A DNA stretch of 6,162 bases from Bacteroidetes bacterium SW_11_45_7 (GTDB taxonomy: Bacteria; Bacteroidota; Bacteroidia; Chitinophagales; SW-11-45-7). Shown here piece after piece: positions 1 through 5,859 of this stretch. A program made the translations under genes and the position numbers. The stretch's first letter is position 1. Every line of letters starts with the position of its first letter. The stretch spans positions 1 through 6,162 of the forward strand of contig PXTV01000240.1 of NCBI GenBank assembly GCA_003022985.1, read 5' to 3'. The notes beneath the pieces are model-generated. The model was not told where the DNA came from. It saw nothing but the letters and a program-made list of their open reading frames with translations, and did not search any database.

Positions 1-27
1 TGCTCGCTAAAAGATGGAGCGTTTAGA

Positions 28-56
28 ACGGCTAAAAGGGAATACCCATTAGCCGT
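28..56. terminator. Strong hairpin downstream of the T9SS adhesin gene, possible terminator
   Basis: ACGGCTAA (28-35) is perfectly complementary to TTAGCCGT (49-56). Inside that stem GGG (38-40) can also pair with CCC (45-47), leaving an AATA loop. The structure lies about 170 bases beyond the stop codon of the minus-strand adhesin gene. No clear T-run follows on either strand, so a classical intrinsic terminator is not proven. It could equally be a transcript-end stabiliser or a degenerate palindromic repeat. The rest of 1-224 shows no convincing gene. Confidence 0.35.
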
Positions 57-224
57 CCTCCTGCTTCTTCTAATTGGTCAGGTCATTCGTCTAATAGTTG
101 CAAAGAGTTCAAATCACAAAACCATCCATCATTAACACAGCAATCTACTCAAAAATGGGTATTTGCTATATCGCGACTCTCTAAATTTTCCTTTTTTGAA
201 AGTGTGATGCCTTTCTCATCGCAA

Positions 225-686
225 TTAGCGCACTAACGTCACATTGCCCTGTTTAACAACCTTATTGTTATTGCAAATTCCCTTGATAACATACATGTAT
301 ACCCCAGCTTCTGCAGGAGCATTAAATTCCATGTGCCGTCCTTCCCAGCGATCGTTCCTGTCATCGGTTTTAAACACGAGGTTGCCCCAGCGGTCAAAAA
401 TTTCAAATGTTTCCAGTTGATCCAGCTCTCCTTCATTCAAATACCCAAAGGAGTCGTTATAGCCGTCATTGTTAGGGCTGAAAGCTGTTGGGACCACGAG
501 CTCGTCACATTGTTCCACTGTGATGGTCAGATTAGCTTGTGACCGACAGCCAAATTCATTCACAACAATAGCATTGTAGGTTGTAGTTGTTGGGGGGCTT
601 GCTTGTGTTTGTGTAGCTGTGGGATCCGCCAAACCGTCTTTCGGGTTCCAAATGATGGAATCTTCATTGAGACCTAAGGTGACACT
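225..686 (-). CDS. C-terminal fragment of the T9SS adhesin with complete CHU_C sorting domain
   Basis: Native reading begins at about 686 (SVTLGLNEDSIIWNPKDGLADP), in the middle of the last Ig-like repeat, and ends at the TAA at 225-227. Residues after EQCDELVVPTAFSPNNDGYN form the gliding-motility-associated C-terminal domain: the opening PTAFSPNNDG, the central FEIFDRWGNLVFKT, the W of RWEGR, the GVYMYVIKG strand and the closing KGNVTL-like motif (KQGNVTLVR) are all present and in order. This domain is the type B signal that takes cargo to the T9SS. No T9SS component such as PorP/SprF follows within the 224 bases left in the window. Confidence 0.85.
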   Translation of the reverse strand, partial: SVTLGLNEDSIIWNPKDGLADPTATQTQASPPTTTTYNAIVVNEFGCRSQANLTITVEQCDELVVPTAFSPNNDGYNDSFGYLNEGELDQLETFEIFDRWGNLVFKTDDRNDRWEGRHMEFNAPAEAGVYMYVIKGICNNNKVVKQGNVTLVR

Positions 687-1440
687 TTGGTAGAGGCCGA
701 ACGGCTACATCCACACGGTCGGAATCCACACAACCGTACTGGTTGGTTGCAACAAGTTGATAGGTTGTAGTGGAAACGGGAAAAGCAGATGGCTGAACAG
801 CATTGGCATTGCTGATGGTATTTTGAGGACGCCATTCATAGGAATTGGCATTATCCTCTGCCAGGAGCTGCGTGGTATCATTCCGGCAAATCTCTTGATC
901 AGGCCCGGCTTCTGTTTGAGGCAAAGGATGGACGGTAAGTGTCATATCATCTGTCTTTTGACAGCCATTGGTATCTGTGACAGTCACTCGATACGTTTTT
1001 GTGGAGGAGGGTGAAGCTGTAGGATCGGCTATATCTTTATTATCGAGGCCAATTGAGGGACTCCACTCATAGGTACTTCCACCGGATGCCTGGAGTTGCG
1101 TGGCCTGAGTATTGCAAATCTCTTGATCAGGCCCCGCCTCAGCGGGAGGTAAAGGGTGAAGATCAACCGTTATAGTGGCAGTATCCTCACAAGTGCCATC
1201 TGATACAATAACCCTGTATTGCGTGGATGTGTCAGGCATTGCAACAGGAGTGGAAGTTGATGAACTGGTCAGTGATTGAACAGATCGATGTGTCAGCAAA
1301 TGGGACAAAGGCATTTGGTTTTTGGTACATATTCTCCGGAATGCTAAGATTATTGAGAATAAGGCCATCCTGGCCGCTTGTTGCTCCATAAGCTCCTGCG
1401 CAGGAATTGGAAGGGTTTGTAGCAACACCGTTTGGGCCAC
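664..1440 (-). CDS. Ig/PKD-like repeat fragment of the T9SS adhesin
   Basis: Only about 1278 to 688 is native; the first 50 or so codons from 1440 are out of frame with the real product. The native part starts within a damaged first repeat (TPVAMPDTSTQYRVIVSDGTC) and contains two complete repeats, each running PLPxxEAGPDQEIC ... YEW ... TYxxxxTxxxGC. These are extracellular beta-sandwich modules joined by PLP linkers. The frame ends shortly after a further PLP linker, where the AGPDQEIC opening of the next repeat should follow but does not. The repeats differ clearly from one another in sequence, so assembly collapse between identical repeats is unlikely to explain the loss. Confidence 0.65.
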   Translation of the reverse strand: MAQTVLLQTLPIPAQELMEQQAARMALFSIILAFRRICTKNQMPLSHLLTHRSVQSLTSSSTSTPVAMPDTSTQYRVIVSDGTCEDTATITVDLHPLPPAEAGPDQEICNTQATQLQASGGSTYEWSPSIGLDNKDIADPTASPSSTKTYRVTVTDTNGCQKTDDMTLTVHPLPQTEAGPDQEICRNDTTQLLAEDNANSYEWRPQNTISNANAVQPSAFPVSTTTYQLVATNQYGCVDSDRVDVAVRPLPKCHLRSQ

Positions 1441-1846
1441 CTGTTACATCTGTGGTTACGGTTGCAGGCAAACTTCCCGAACTGCTCCAGATAACGCCTC
1501 CAGCTCCCCCACCACCTGGTCCGAGGCAACCATCCGGATCGTTCAAATCATTATCAGCTCCTTTGCCACCTTGAGCTGTCACAGAAAGCTGGCCATTGAA
1601 TGCCCCTACATCAAGCAAAACGGTTCCTCCTGCTCCTCCCCCGCCACTTCCATCATCTGAGGCAGCATTGGTTTTATCGCTTCCGTTTGCCTGTACCTGG
1701 TTGTTATTACCTGTAATGGAATTGGCACGAACGATGATGATTCCGCCTCCGGCACTTCCCGATATGGGCTGGTTTGTGTTATCATCGGTGTGGCCTGCAC
1801 CACCGCCACCACCCGGGAAAACTCGATTCTGAGCATTGGAATAACC
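1232..1846 (-). CDS. Glycine-rich middle fragment of the T9SS adhesin, no start codon of its own
   Basis: This frame has no ATG or GTG before 1618 and continues the preceding fragment after the junction at about 1847. It reads GYSNAQNRVFPGGGGGAGH, then GGGIIIVRANSITGNN, GGGAGGTVLLDVGAFNGQ and a long GGG-rich stretch ending in SIPENMYQKPNAFVPFADTSIC. That order is typical of the family. In relatives a longer glycine-rich stretch normally lies between GGRKGE and YSNAQNR, and it is missing here. After ADTSIC (near 1280) the frame becomes meaningless and stops at 1232. That point should be the first strand of the first Ig-like repeat, in which ADTSIC matches the usual AD(T/S)xIC opening. Confidence 0.65.
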   Translation of the reverse strand, partial: GYSNAQNRVFPGGGGGAGHTDDNTNQPISGSAGGGIIIVRANSITGNNNQVQANGSDKTNAASDDGSGGGGAGGTVLLDVGAFNGQLSVTAQGGKGADNDLNDPDGCLGPGGGGAGGVIWSSSGSLPATVTTDVTGGPNGVATNPSNSCAGAYGATSGQDGLILNNLSIPENMYQKPNAFVPFADTSICSITDQFINFHSCCNA

Positions 1847-2466
1847 TCCCCTTTACGTCCACCGTTCCCCGATGCCATCGTATAAGCGTAATCGGATTCA
1901 CCACAACTCGTGTTGCCCGGGTTATTATTCCCGCCCCTGAAGCCCTTACCATTCATATCCATATCGGCATTTAAAGTCAGATTTCCGCTCACTTCAAGAG
2001 CAAGGACGCCCCCGGTGGTCCCGTCCCATGCAGGGGCTGAGAGATTCGTTGTAACGGTAGCATTGTTGTAGGTTGGTACACGTATAAGCTGCACAAAATC
2101 CACTGGCATGTAATTGCGAGACAAAGGAGCTCGTAAAACCACCGTATTGCCATTGACATCGGTTACATCCGCAAATTCGTAATTGCCGGCATTTTCATAA
2201 TTGACCACAGATCCATAACTGGAGGTGTTTGTGGTGTTGATCGATGCGCCTTTCATCTGAATCATCACAACCCGATCACCTGCTGAAAAACCTCCTGCTG
2301 ACGACACCTCAACTAAAGTGGAACAGGATGTCACATTAATATTGGTGACCTCAGCATAATTGTTAATTGTTCCGGAAATGTTGTTTTGCCCCATAAGCCC
2401 GATAGATACCAATAGCAAGGGAATAACTAGCAGAATCAAAAAGAACTTTGGTGTGCAAGTGCTCAT
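1606..2466 (-). CDS. N-terminal fragment of the T9SS adhesin: signal peptide and start of glycine-rich domain
   Basis: This frame runs for 286 codons, but only about residues 1-207 (2466 to 1846) are native. Residues 1-27 form a Sec signal peptide. The next part, with motifs such as GDRVVMIQMKGA, VQLIRVPTYNNATV, GGVLALEVSGNLTL and NGKGFRGG, is the N-terminal domain common in large Bacteroidota secreted proteins with CHU_C tails. It reaches the conserved motif GGRKGE and then loses sense: the remaining 79 residues are an out-of-frame reading of the glycine-rich region and end at 1606. In a functional product this segment would be outside the cell after export. Confidence 0.75.
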   Translation of the reverse strand: MSTCTPKFFLILLVIPLLLVSIGLMGQNNISGTINNYAEVTNINVTSCSTLVEVSSAGGFSAGDRVVMIQMKGASINTTNTSSYGSVVNYENAGNYEFADVTDVNGNTVVLRAPLSRNYMPVDFVQLIRVPTYNNATVTTNLSAPAWDGTTGGVLALEVSGNLTLNADMDMNGKGFRGGNNNPGNTSCGESDYAYTMASGNGGRKGEVIPMLRIEFSRVVAVVQATPMITQTSPYREVPEAESSSFVPIPLQVITTRYRQTEAIKPMLPQMMEVAGEEQEEPFCLM

Positions 2467-2529
2467 ATAGAAAATAGCTTGCTATTTAATAACGATTGCC
2501 CTAATGGTAAATTTTCACTTGCCTACAAC

Positions 2530-2558
2530 CAAAAATAAAGAAGATATGGATTTGTCAA
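2530..2558 (-). promoter_or_regulatory. Bacteroidota-type promoter of the T9SS adhesin gene
   Basis: On the minus strand TTG (2558-2556) is followed after 18 bases by TATTTTTG (2537-2530). This matches the Bacteroidota sigma-A consensus TTG, spacer of about 19, TAnnTTTG. Transcription would start near 2523, giving a leader of nearly 60 bases before the ATG at 2466. Its position right behind the reductase gene suggests the adhesin is transcribed separately from the three upstream genes. Confidence 0.6.
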
Positions 2559-2647
2559 TGGACAGAGGCCAATTTTAACTTAAGTGGGACACACCCAATA
2601 GACTCGATCGATTCAATATATTGCAACAATAACCCAAGGCACACTTT

Positions 2648-3133
2648 TCAATAACGCTCACACCCGTCAATTTGGAGAACAAAATCAGGTCCGTAAGCCA
2701 GAGAAGGCGTCTGGAAACCAACAACATAATTCTTTTGAACAATGTTTTGCATGATTGCAACCGATGAACGTGCTGTGAGAGTATATCCATCAGGTGTCGC
2801 CATTCGTGCTTCCTCAACGCGCCCTTCTTCACCGGCAACCTGCCCCCATATATAACTTTTCCCTTTTTGACGCTGCTCCTCCGTTGGGCCCCAAACTTTC
2901 CTGTCGATGCGTTTTTGCAAAAACCGTTTCACTGCCGGCATTTTGAGCAACCAGCGCAATCTATTACTCCACTTCATTTGCTTGACGATCTGATCAGAAG
3001 CGGCCATAAACACCTTAATATTGGAAATACCTGTGCTATAGTAAGCTGTAGCCACATCGCCCCAGGGTATGGTGACGGAAAGTTGAGTAAATGAGCCGTA
3101 ATCCACCTCTTTGGTTTCATAAGCTGCCGGCAC
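2648..3133 (-). CDS. C-terminal fragment of the reductase-like protein
   Basis: This frame encodes 161 residues from a GTG at 3133. That GTG is almost certainly the internal valine of VPAAYETKE, not a real start. The segment contains the second domain of the family (IPWGDVATAYYSTGI, GPTEEQRQKGKSYIWGQV, ATPDGYTLTA), which shapes the substrate pocket and dimer surface in related proteins. Without the Rossmann half it would not bind nucleotide. Confidence 0.65.
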   Translation of the reverse strand: MPAAYETKEVDYGSFTQLSVTIPWGDVATAYYSTGISNIKVFMAASDQIVKQMKWSNRLRWLLKMPAVKRFLQKRIDRKVWGPTEEQRQKGKSYIWGQVAGEEGRVEEARMATPDGYTLTARSSVAIMQNIVQKNYVVGFQTPSLAYGPDFVLQIDGCERY

Positions 3134-3668
3134 TCAACCCACCCTTGTCGATATTTTCCACGGCTGTTTTAGCCGTGCCGCGGGAAAAGCCGCCCCCTAA
3201 ACCGGCAAATGCTAATTCCAGAAAAGACGCCTCCGGCATTTGCTGCCGTAAATAAGCAGCTAAGCAGTCGGTAGGGACAACATCGAACCCCGCACCGGGA
3301 AGGAGCATGATACCGGCTTCCTCGGCATATTGATGCCAAGAAGCGAGCTTTTCAAATACCTGGAACTCCCCGGTTATGTCTAAATAGTGGGTTTGCGTGC
3401 GGATGCAAGATTCGACAACAGGTTGAGCCGTGTAAACAAAAGGACCGGCACAATGGATAACAACATCTGCTTCGGTGAGAATGGAATCGAGTTTATCGGG
3501 ATTGTCCAATTCACATGGATGAGCTTCAACGTTGAATTCTTCGGCCATTTGGCTCAGCCTTTGCTCATCCCTGCCGCTGATAACGGGGTCAACACCTTTA
3601 TCCTGTGCTTCCTCGGTTATGAGACGCCCTGTATAACCGTAAGCTCCATATATGACAACTCGTTCCAT
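3117..3668 (-). CDS. N-terminal fragment: Rossmann domain of the reductase-like protein
   Basis: This frame encodes 183 residues and carries the whole nucleotide-binding domain with the G8-G11-G14 motif. It stays native up to DKGGL at about 3135, and the last few residues (SAGSL) are read out of frame before the TGA. The spacing to the upstream small membrane protein gene is 61 bases, with no recognisable promoter or terminator between them, which fits co-transcription. Confidence 0.7.
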   Translation of the reverse strand: MERVVIYGAYGYTGRLITEEAQDKGVDPVISGRDEQRLSQMAEEFNVEAHPCELDNPDKLDSILTEADVVIHCAGPFVYTAQPVVESCIRTQTHYLDITGEFQVFEKLASWHQYAEEAGIMLLPGAGFDVVPTDCLAAYLRQQMPEASFLELAFAGLGGGFSRGTAKTAVENIDKGGLSAGSL

Positions 3669-3729
3669 TGGTACGTTCTGTTCTTTATCTTGACAATAAT
3701 TGAAATGCTATTTTAGTCCTTTGCAATTG

Positions 3730-4167
3730 TCACACGTAAAGTGCTAACCGCGCCAACAACTCGTACAACCGTTCAATCATGTAACTAAAAACCAACCAAA
3801 AAGGTGCATAATCCAGGCGAATATAACCATGAACATCCCATTGACTGTTGTAGGCCCAAGGGCAGCTTCCTGTAACAAGGTCAAGGAACAAGCCTGTAAA
3901 GTATTCAACCGTAAATATCAGAATTGTATAGCCGATCAAGCGTGTCACTAAGGGATAGCGGTCGAGGAGGCTCTGGGCAACCGGCATGAGAAAAGCGATA
4001 CTGCCGTAAATGAGAAACATCCATAAATAAGAAGTGCCGGTAAGCGACAGATCCAGGGTGTGTTGATTGACCACTTGATTGACAAACTTGGAGATAGCTG
4101 TAAAAAAGATTTCAACCGTCATCCCAAAACAGCCAAAACATAGAAACAGGAACACTTTCCTCCTCAT
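3730..4167 (-). CDS. CmpB/TMEM229-family four-helix membrane protein
   Basis: This is an integral membrane protein of 145 residues and appears intact. Four hydrophobic helices are visible, at about 5-25, 47-68, 73-95 and 121-143. Helices 1, 3 and 4 each carry a glutamate (E19, E88, E132). The loop before helix 4 has CPWAY and GYIRLDYAPFW. This layout matches the family named putative ABC-transporter permease type IV (CmpB, PF06541), which also includes animal TMEM229; the function of the family is not established. The ATG at 4167 is preferred because four residues (MRRK) then precede helix 1. A TTG at 4203 would add 12 residues, and no other start exists before an in-frame stop. It lies 71 bases behind the ABC permease and 61 bases before the reductase gene, so it may share their transcript. 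Confidence 0.75.
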   Translation of the reverse strand: MRRKVFLFLCFGCFGMTVEIFFTAISKFVNQVVNQHTLDLSLTGTSYLWMFLIYGSIAFLMPVAQSLLDRYPLVTRLIGYTILIFTVEYFTGLFLDLVTGSCPWAYNSQWDVHGYIRLDYAPFWLVFSYMIERLYELLARLALYV

Positions 4168-4238
4168 GCCTGTGAAGGTAACCTGTGTGAGGGAGACTGG
4201 CAAAATGGGCTTCTCAACATGAGATGTTGCATACTTCC

Positions 4239-4547
4239 TTAGCTTCTGATCGCCTCAACCGGATCGAGGCGTGCTGCATTAAGGGCAGGTAAAAAGCCTG
4301 AAACCAGGCCAATGGCAACGGAAAGCCCCACACCGAGCAAAAAGTTGTACAATGTAAGGACAAAATTGAAGTCCACGATATTCTCCGCAATAATTGTTAA
4401 AAGGTAGACTAACAACATGCCTATCAAGCCGCCTGTTAGACACAATATGACGGACTCGGTTAAGAACTCGAACATGATAAAGTAATTCTTTGCACCCAAT
4501 GCCTTTTTAATCCCGATCAAGCTTGTCAAGGATAGCAAAAAGGCCAA
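4239..4547 (-). CDS. C-terminal FtsX-domain fragment of the ABC permease
   Basis: Native reading starts at about 4526 (TSLIGIKKALGAKN). It contains the cytoplasmic coupling segment GIKKALGAK, helix 3 (ILCLTGGLIGMLLVYLLTII), helix 4 (FLLGVGLSVAIGLVSGFLPA) and the usual ending AARLDPVEAIRS with a TAA at 4239. The possible start upstream of 4526 lies in the out-of-frame part, so this piece is unlikely to be made independently. Confidence 0.65.
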   Translation of the reverse strand: MAFLLSLTSLIGIKKALGAKNYFIMFEFLTESVILCLTGGLIGMLLVYLLTIIAENIVDFNFVLTLYNFLLGVGLSVAIGLVSGFLPALNAARLDPVEAIRS

Positions 4548-5442
4548 TCACCCACCCGGCAATATTGATCATGCCGAAAATGGAATTCAGGTTTTTGGAT
4601 AAAATGCTGATTTGATTAAGGGCAAAGTTATTTTCCCGGGAGGGCTTCAGACGTCTTTGGGCACGCATAACACCTGTCAGTTCGCTTTTCAATGATTCCA
4701 GGGTTAAGCCATCCCTTGCTTTAACGGCCAGAAAGGGTTCTTCTCCACGCCTGGAAAACTTAAAAAAACGGTTTATAAAATTATACGGTAAGTAAACCTG
4801 GTTGTCGGCACTGAAACCGAGAATGTCATCACCCTCCTCTTTAAGGACGCCTATGACCCTCACATCGCGCCCCTTATATTGGATATAACGCCCCACAATT
4901 TGTTTTTTGCGCGGAAATAATTGATCGGCTATATTGGCACCGAGAATGGCCACATTTGAGCCGCTGTTCGCTTCCAACATGGAGAAAAATCGTCCCTCTT
5001 GAAAGATGAAGCGTTTTATCTGCTCATAGCGAAACGTTACGCCAACTGTTTCGATATCCTCCATCGAAAGCTCCCGATGCTTCACCATTTGGTCTTCAAC
5101 CCTCACCACAAGCGAAGCTGAACTTGCACTCTGCACTTTCTTTTGGATCGCTTTCAACTCCTGCCGATCGGAAACGGGCCGTTTAAAATATTTCCACCAT
5201 TCGTAATTCTCATCGCCAAAATTCCAAGGCCATCTCTGGATATAAATGACGTCATCCCCGAGTTTTTCAATACTGCTTCGAATATTGCGTTCAAGGGAAT
5301 CGACAGCAGTGAAGACGGAAATGATACAAAGAATACCGATGGTGATCCCGAAAAGGGAGAGAAATGAGCGCAATTTGTTTGTTACCAGCTCATTTATTGC
5401 AATGAGGACACTCTCAACAATGATCTTGAAAAATACCCGCAT
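4507..5442 (-). CDS. N-terminal fragment of the ABC permease: helix 1 and periplasmic core
   Basis: This frame contains helix 1 and the complete MacB-type periplasmic core. It is native up to about residue 305 (FAIL, 4528), after which it reads DKLDRD out of frame and stops at 4507. No codon inside it looks disturbed. The protein made from this frame alone would be anchored by helix 1, end in a partial second helix, and lack the C-terminal FtsX half that couples to the ATPase. Confidence 0.7.
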   Translation of the reverse strand: MRVFFKIIVESVLIAINELVTNKLRSFLSLFGITIGILCIISVFTAVDSLERNIRSSIEKLGDDVIYIQRWPWNFGDENYEWWKYFKRPVSDRQELKAIQKKVQSASSASLVVRVEDQMVKHRELSMEDIETVGVTFRYEQIKRFIFQEGRFFSMLEANSGSNVAILGANIADQLFPRKKQIVGRYIQYKGRDVRVIGVLKEEGDDILGFSADNQVYLPYNFINRFFKFSRRGEEPFLAVKARDGLTLESLKSELTGVMRAQRRLKPSRENNFALNQISILSKNLNSIFGMINIAGWVIGLFAILDKLDRD

Positions 5443-5448
5443 AGAAGA

Positions 5449-5478
5449 GGTAAAATTACCAATGTCTATTGGCATTGG
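5449..5478 (-). promoter_or_regulatory. Paired inverted repeats just before the ABC permease start codon
   Basis: Directly upstream of the ATG at 5442 are two overlapping foldbacks: CCAATG (5459-5464) with CATTGG (5473-5478), and GGTAA (5449-5453) with TTACC (5456-5460). They share the bases at 5459-5460, so only one can form at a time. They could be a regulator site or a structured leader. No known riboswitch is recognised. Confidence 0.3.
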
Positions 5479-5484
5479 CTTAAC

Positions 5485-5493
5485 CAAAAGCTA
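5485..5493 (-). promoter_or_regulatory. Possible -7 element for the ABC permease
   Basis: The minus strand reads TAGCTTTTG, close to TAnnTTTG but with one extra base. No TTG stands at the right distance upstream, so support is weak. If real, the leader would be about 35 bases long and begin near the inverted repeats at 5449-5478. Confidence 0.25.
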
Positions 5494-5673
5494 AGTAATA
5501 AAACAAGTATTGTTCTCTCTGGCGTGATCTTAGAAACTGCCCAATCATTTTGCTTACTCCCAACAATTGAAACAAACAGGATGATTCGATAGTTGGTAAA
5601 GCTTGGAATTCTTATACGTCACCTTTTCTAAATGAAATTTTAGATACCACGGGTAGAGGTTCCTGCCAACAAT

Positions 5674-5687
5674 GTGGCTAAAGCCAC
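5674..5687. repeat. Left-arm hairpin GTGGCT-AA-AGCCAC
   Basis: A six-base perfect stem with a two-base centre. It matches the right-arm hairpin except that its second base pair is T-A where the other has C-G. Confidence 0.6.
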
Positions 5688-5805
5688 TGTTAGATAAGCT
5701 TTTGAACCCTTGGCTGGCAACTTTCCAAAAGTTACCGGAAAAGAGGGCGGCACATGTGGAATCCATAAAGCGGAAAACTTTTGGAAAGTTATTCAATATT
5801 CATTG

Positions 5806-5825
5806 CCGTCAGCTTCAGCCAACGG
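5806..5825. repeat. Right-arm middle hairpin, CCGT...ACGG
   Basis: The outer CCGT/ACGG and inner GCT/AGC pair, with two mismatches between them. The left arm keeps only the first half of this unit (CCCTTGGCTG, 5708-5717 by alignment) and then runs straight into the AACTTTCC unit. Confidence 0.45.
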
Positions 5826-5845
5826 ATAACAATCAATTAACGATA

Positions 5846-5859
5846 GCGGCTTTAGCCGC
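5846..5859. repeat. Right-arm hairpin GCGGCT-TT-AGCCGC
   Basis: A six-base perfect stem with a two-base centre. It is the mirrored counterpart of the hairpin at 5674-5687. Confidence 0.6.

Larger units (their letters stand above)
225..2466 (-). pseudogene. T9SS-secreted adhesin-like protein with CHU_C C-terminal domain, broken into four frames
   Basis: This is one large exported surface protein, now split over several frames. Reading from 2466: a signal peptide (hydrophobic core at residues 8-25, ending near SIGLMGQ), a beta-rich N-terminal domain, a glycine-rich region, several repeats of about 80 residues of the Ig/PKD-like kind (each with AGPDQEIC, a YxW motif and a TTTY-like strand), and a complete CHU_C domain at the C-terminus. 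Such proteins cross the inner membrane by Sec and the outer membrane by T9SS, and act as surface adhesins or gliding-associated proteins. Coding passes between frames at 1846-1848, within about 1276-1305, and at 686-690. At each place residues normal for the family are missing, so short deletions are likelier than single-base errors. About 740 residues remain. The ATG at 2466 is chosen because a signal peptide follows it and a good promoter lies 64 bases upstream. It may be a true pseudogene or an assembly-damaged intact gene. Confidence 0.85.
2648..3668 (-). pseudogene. Saccharopine dehydrogenase-like / trans-acting enoyl reductase family protein, broken near 3134
   Basis: The product is an NAD(P)-binding oxidoreductase-like protein. 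The N-terminal half (3668 to about 3135) opens with VVIYGAYGYTGR, a Rossmann GxxGxxG (G8, G11, G14), followed by SGRD, DVVIHCAGPF, HYLDITGE, PGAGFDVVPTDCLAAYL and FSRGTAKT, all typical of the family. The C-terminal half (3133 to 2648) continues with VPAAYETKEVDYG, SVTIPWGDVATAYYSTGI and a C-terminal region ending GPDFVLQIDGCERY. The halves are in different frames, and a TGA sits directly before the GTG at 3133. About nine residues usual between GG(L/K) and VPxAYxT are missing, so a deletion of about 26-29 bases is the simplest cause. The ATG at 3668 puts the Rossmann motif at residue 6. Relatives are annotated as saccharopine dehydrogenase or trans-acting enoyl reductase; the substrate here is unknown, and lysine metabolism should not be assumed. 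Confidence 0.85.
4239..5442 (-). pseudogene. MacB/FtsX-type ABC transporter permease, broken near 4527
   Basis: This is an inner-membrane ABC permease of the MacB/FtsX kind: one N-terminal helix (about residues 28-46), a large periplasmic core domain (about 47-290, with VIYIQRWPW, VGVT, EGRFF, VAILGANIADQLFP and VIGVLKEEGDD), and three C-terminal helices. The first frame ends in GWVIGLFAIL near 4528 and the second resumes at TSLIGIKKALGAKNYFIMFE near 4526. Between these the family normally has a stretch like VGGFGIANIMFVSVKER, so about 17 residues (about 50 bases) are missing, including much of helix 2. The C-terminus LPALNAARLDPVEAIRS is typical. The ATG at 5442 is chosen because MRVFFKIIVESVLIAINEL matches the usual beginning. 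The upstream TTG at 5487 overlaps a promoter-like element. No ATPase gene is present, as is common for such permeases in Bacteroidota. Confidence 0.85.

Noticed and set aside
181..219. Twelve-codon minus-strand frame (MRKASHFQKRKI) behind the adhesin as the start of a PorP/SprF-like gene
   Set aside because: It stops after 12 codons, and no other frame continues into a signal peptide or family motif.
333..1832. Open frames on the plus strand opposite the adhesin (333-542, 757-1014, 1322-1660, 1596-1832) and 239-436 on the minus strand
   Set aside because: They are shadows of the adhesin, whose minus-strand frames contain clear family motifs; the shadow products show none.
2604..2623. Short palindromes TCGATCGA and CAATATATTG behind the reductase gene as a terminator
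   Set aside because: They are AT-rich or lack a loop, they are not followed by a T-run, and palindromes of this length occur by chance.
2575..2838. Minus-strand open frame overlapping the end of the reductase-like gene
   Set aside because: The reductase frame has recognisable motifs over the same bases; this frame has none.
4526..4528. Programmed ribosomal frameshifting as explanation for the split genes
   Set aside because: No slippery heptamer stands at the junctions, and residues are missing at each one. Frameshifting does not restore missing residues.
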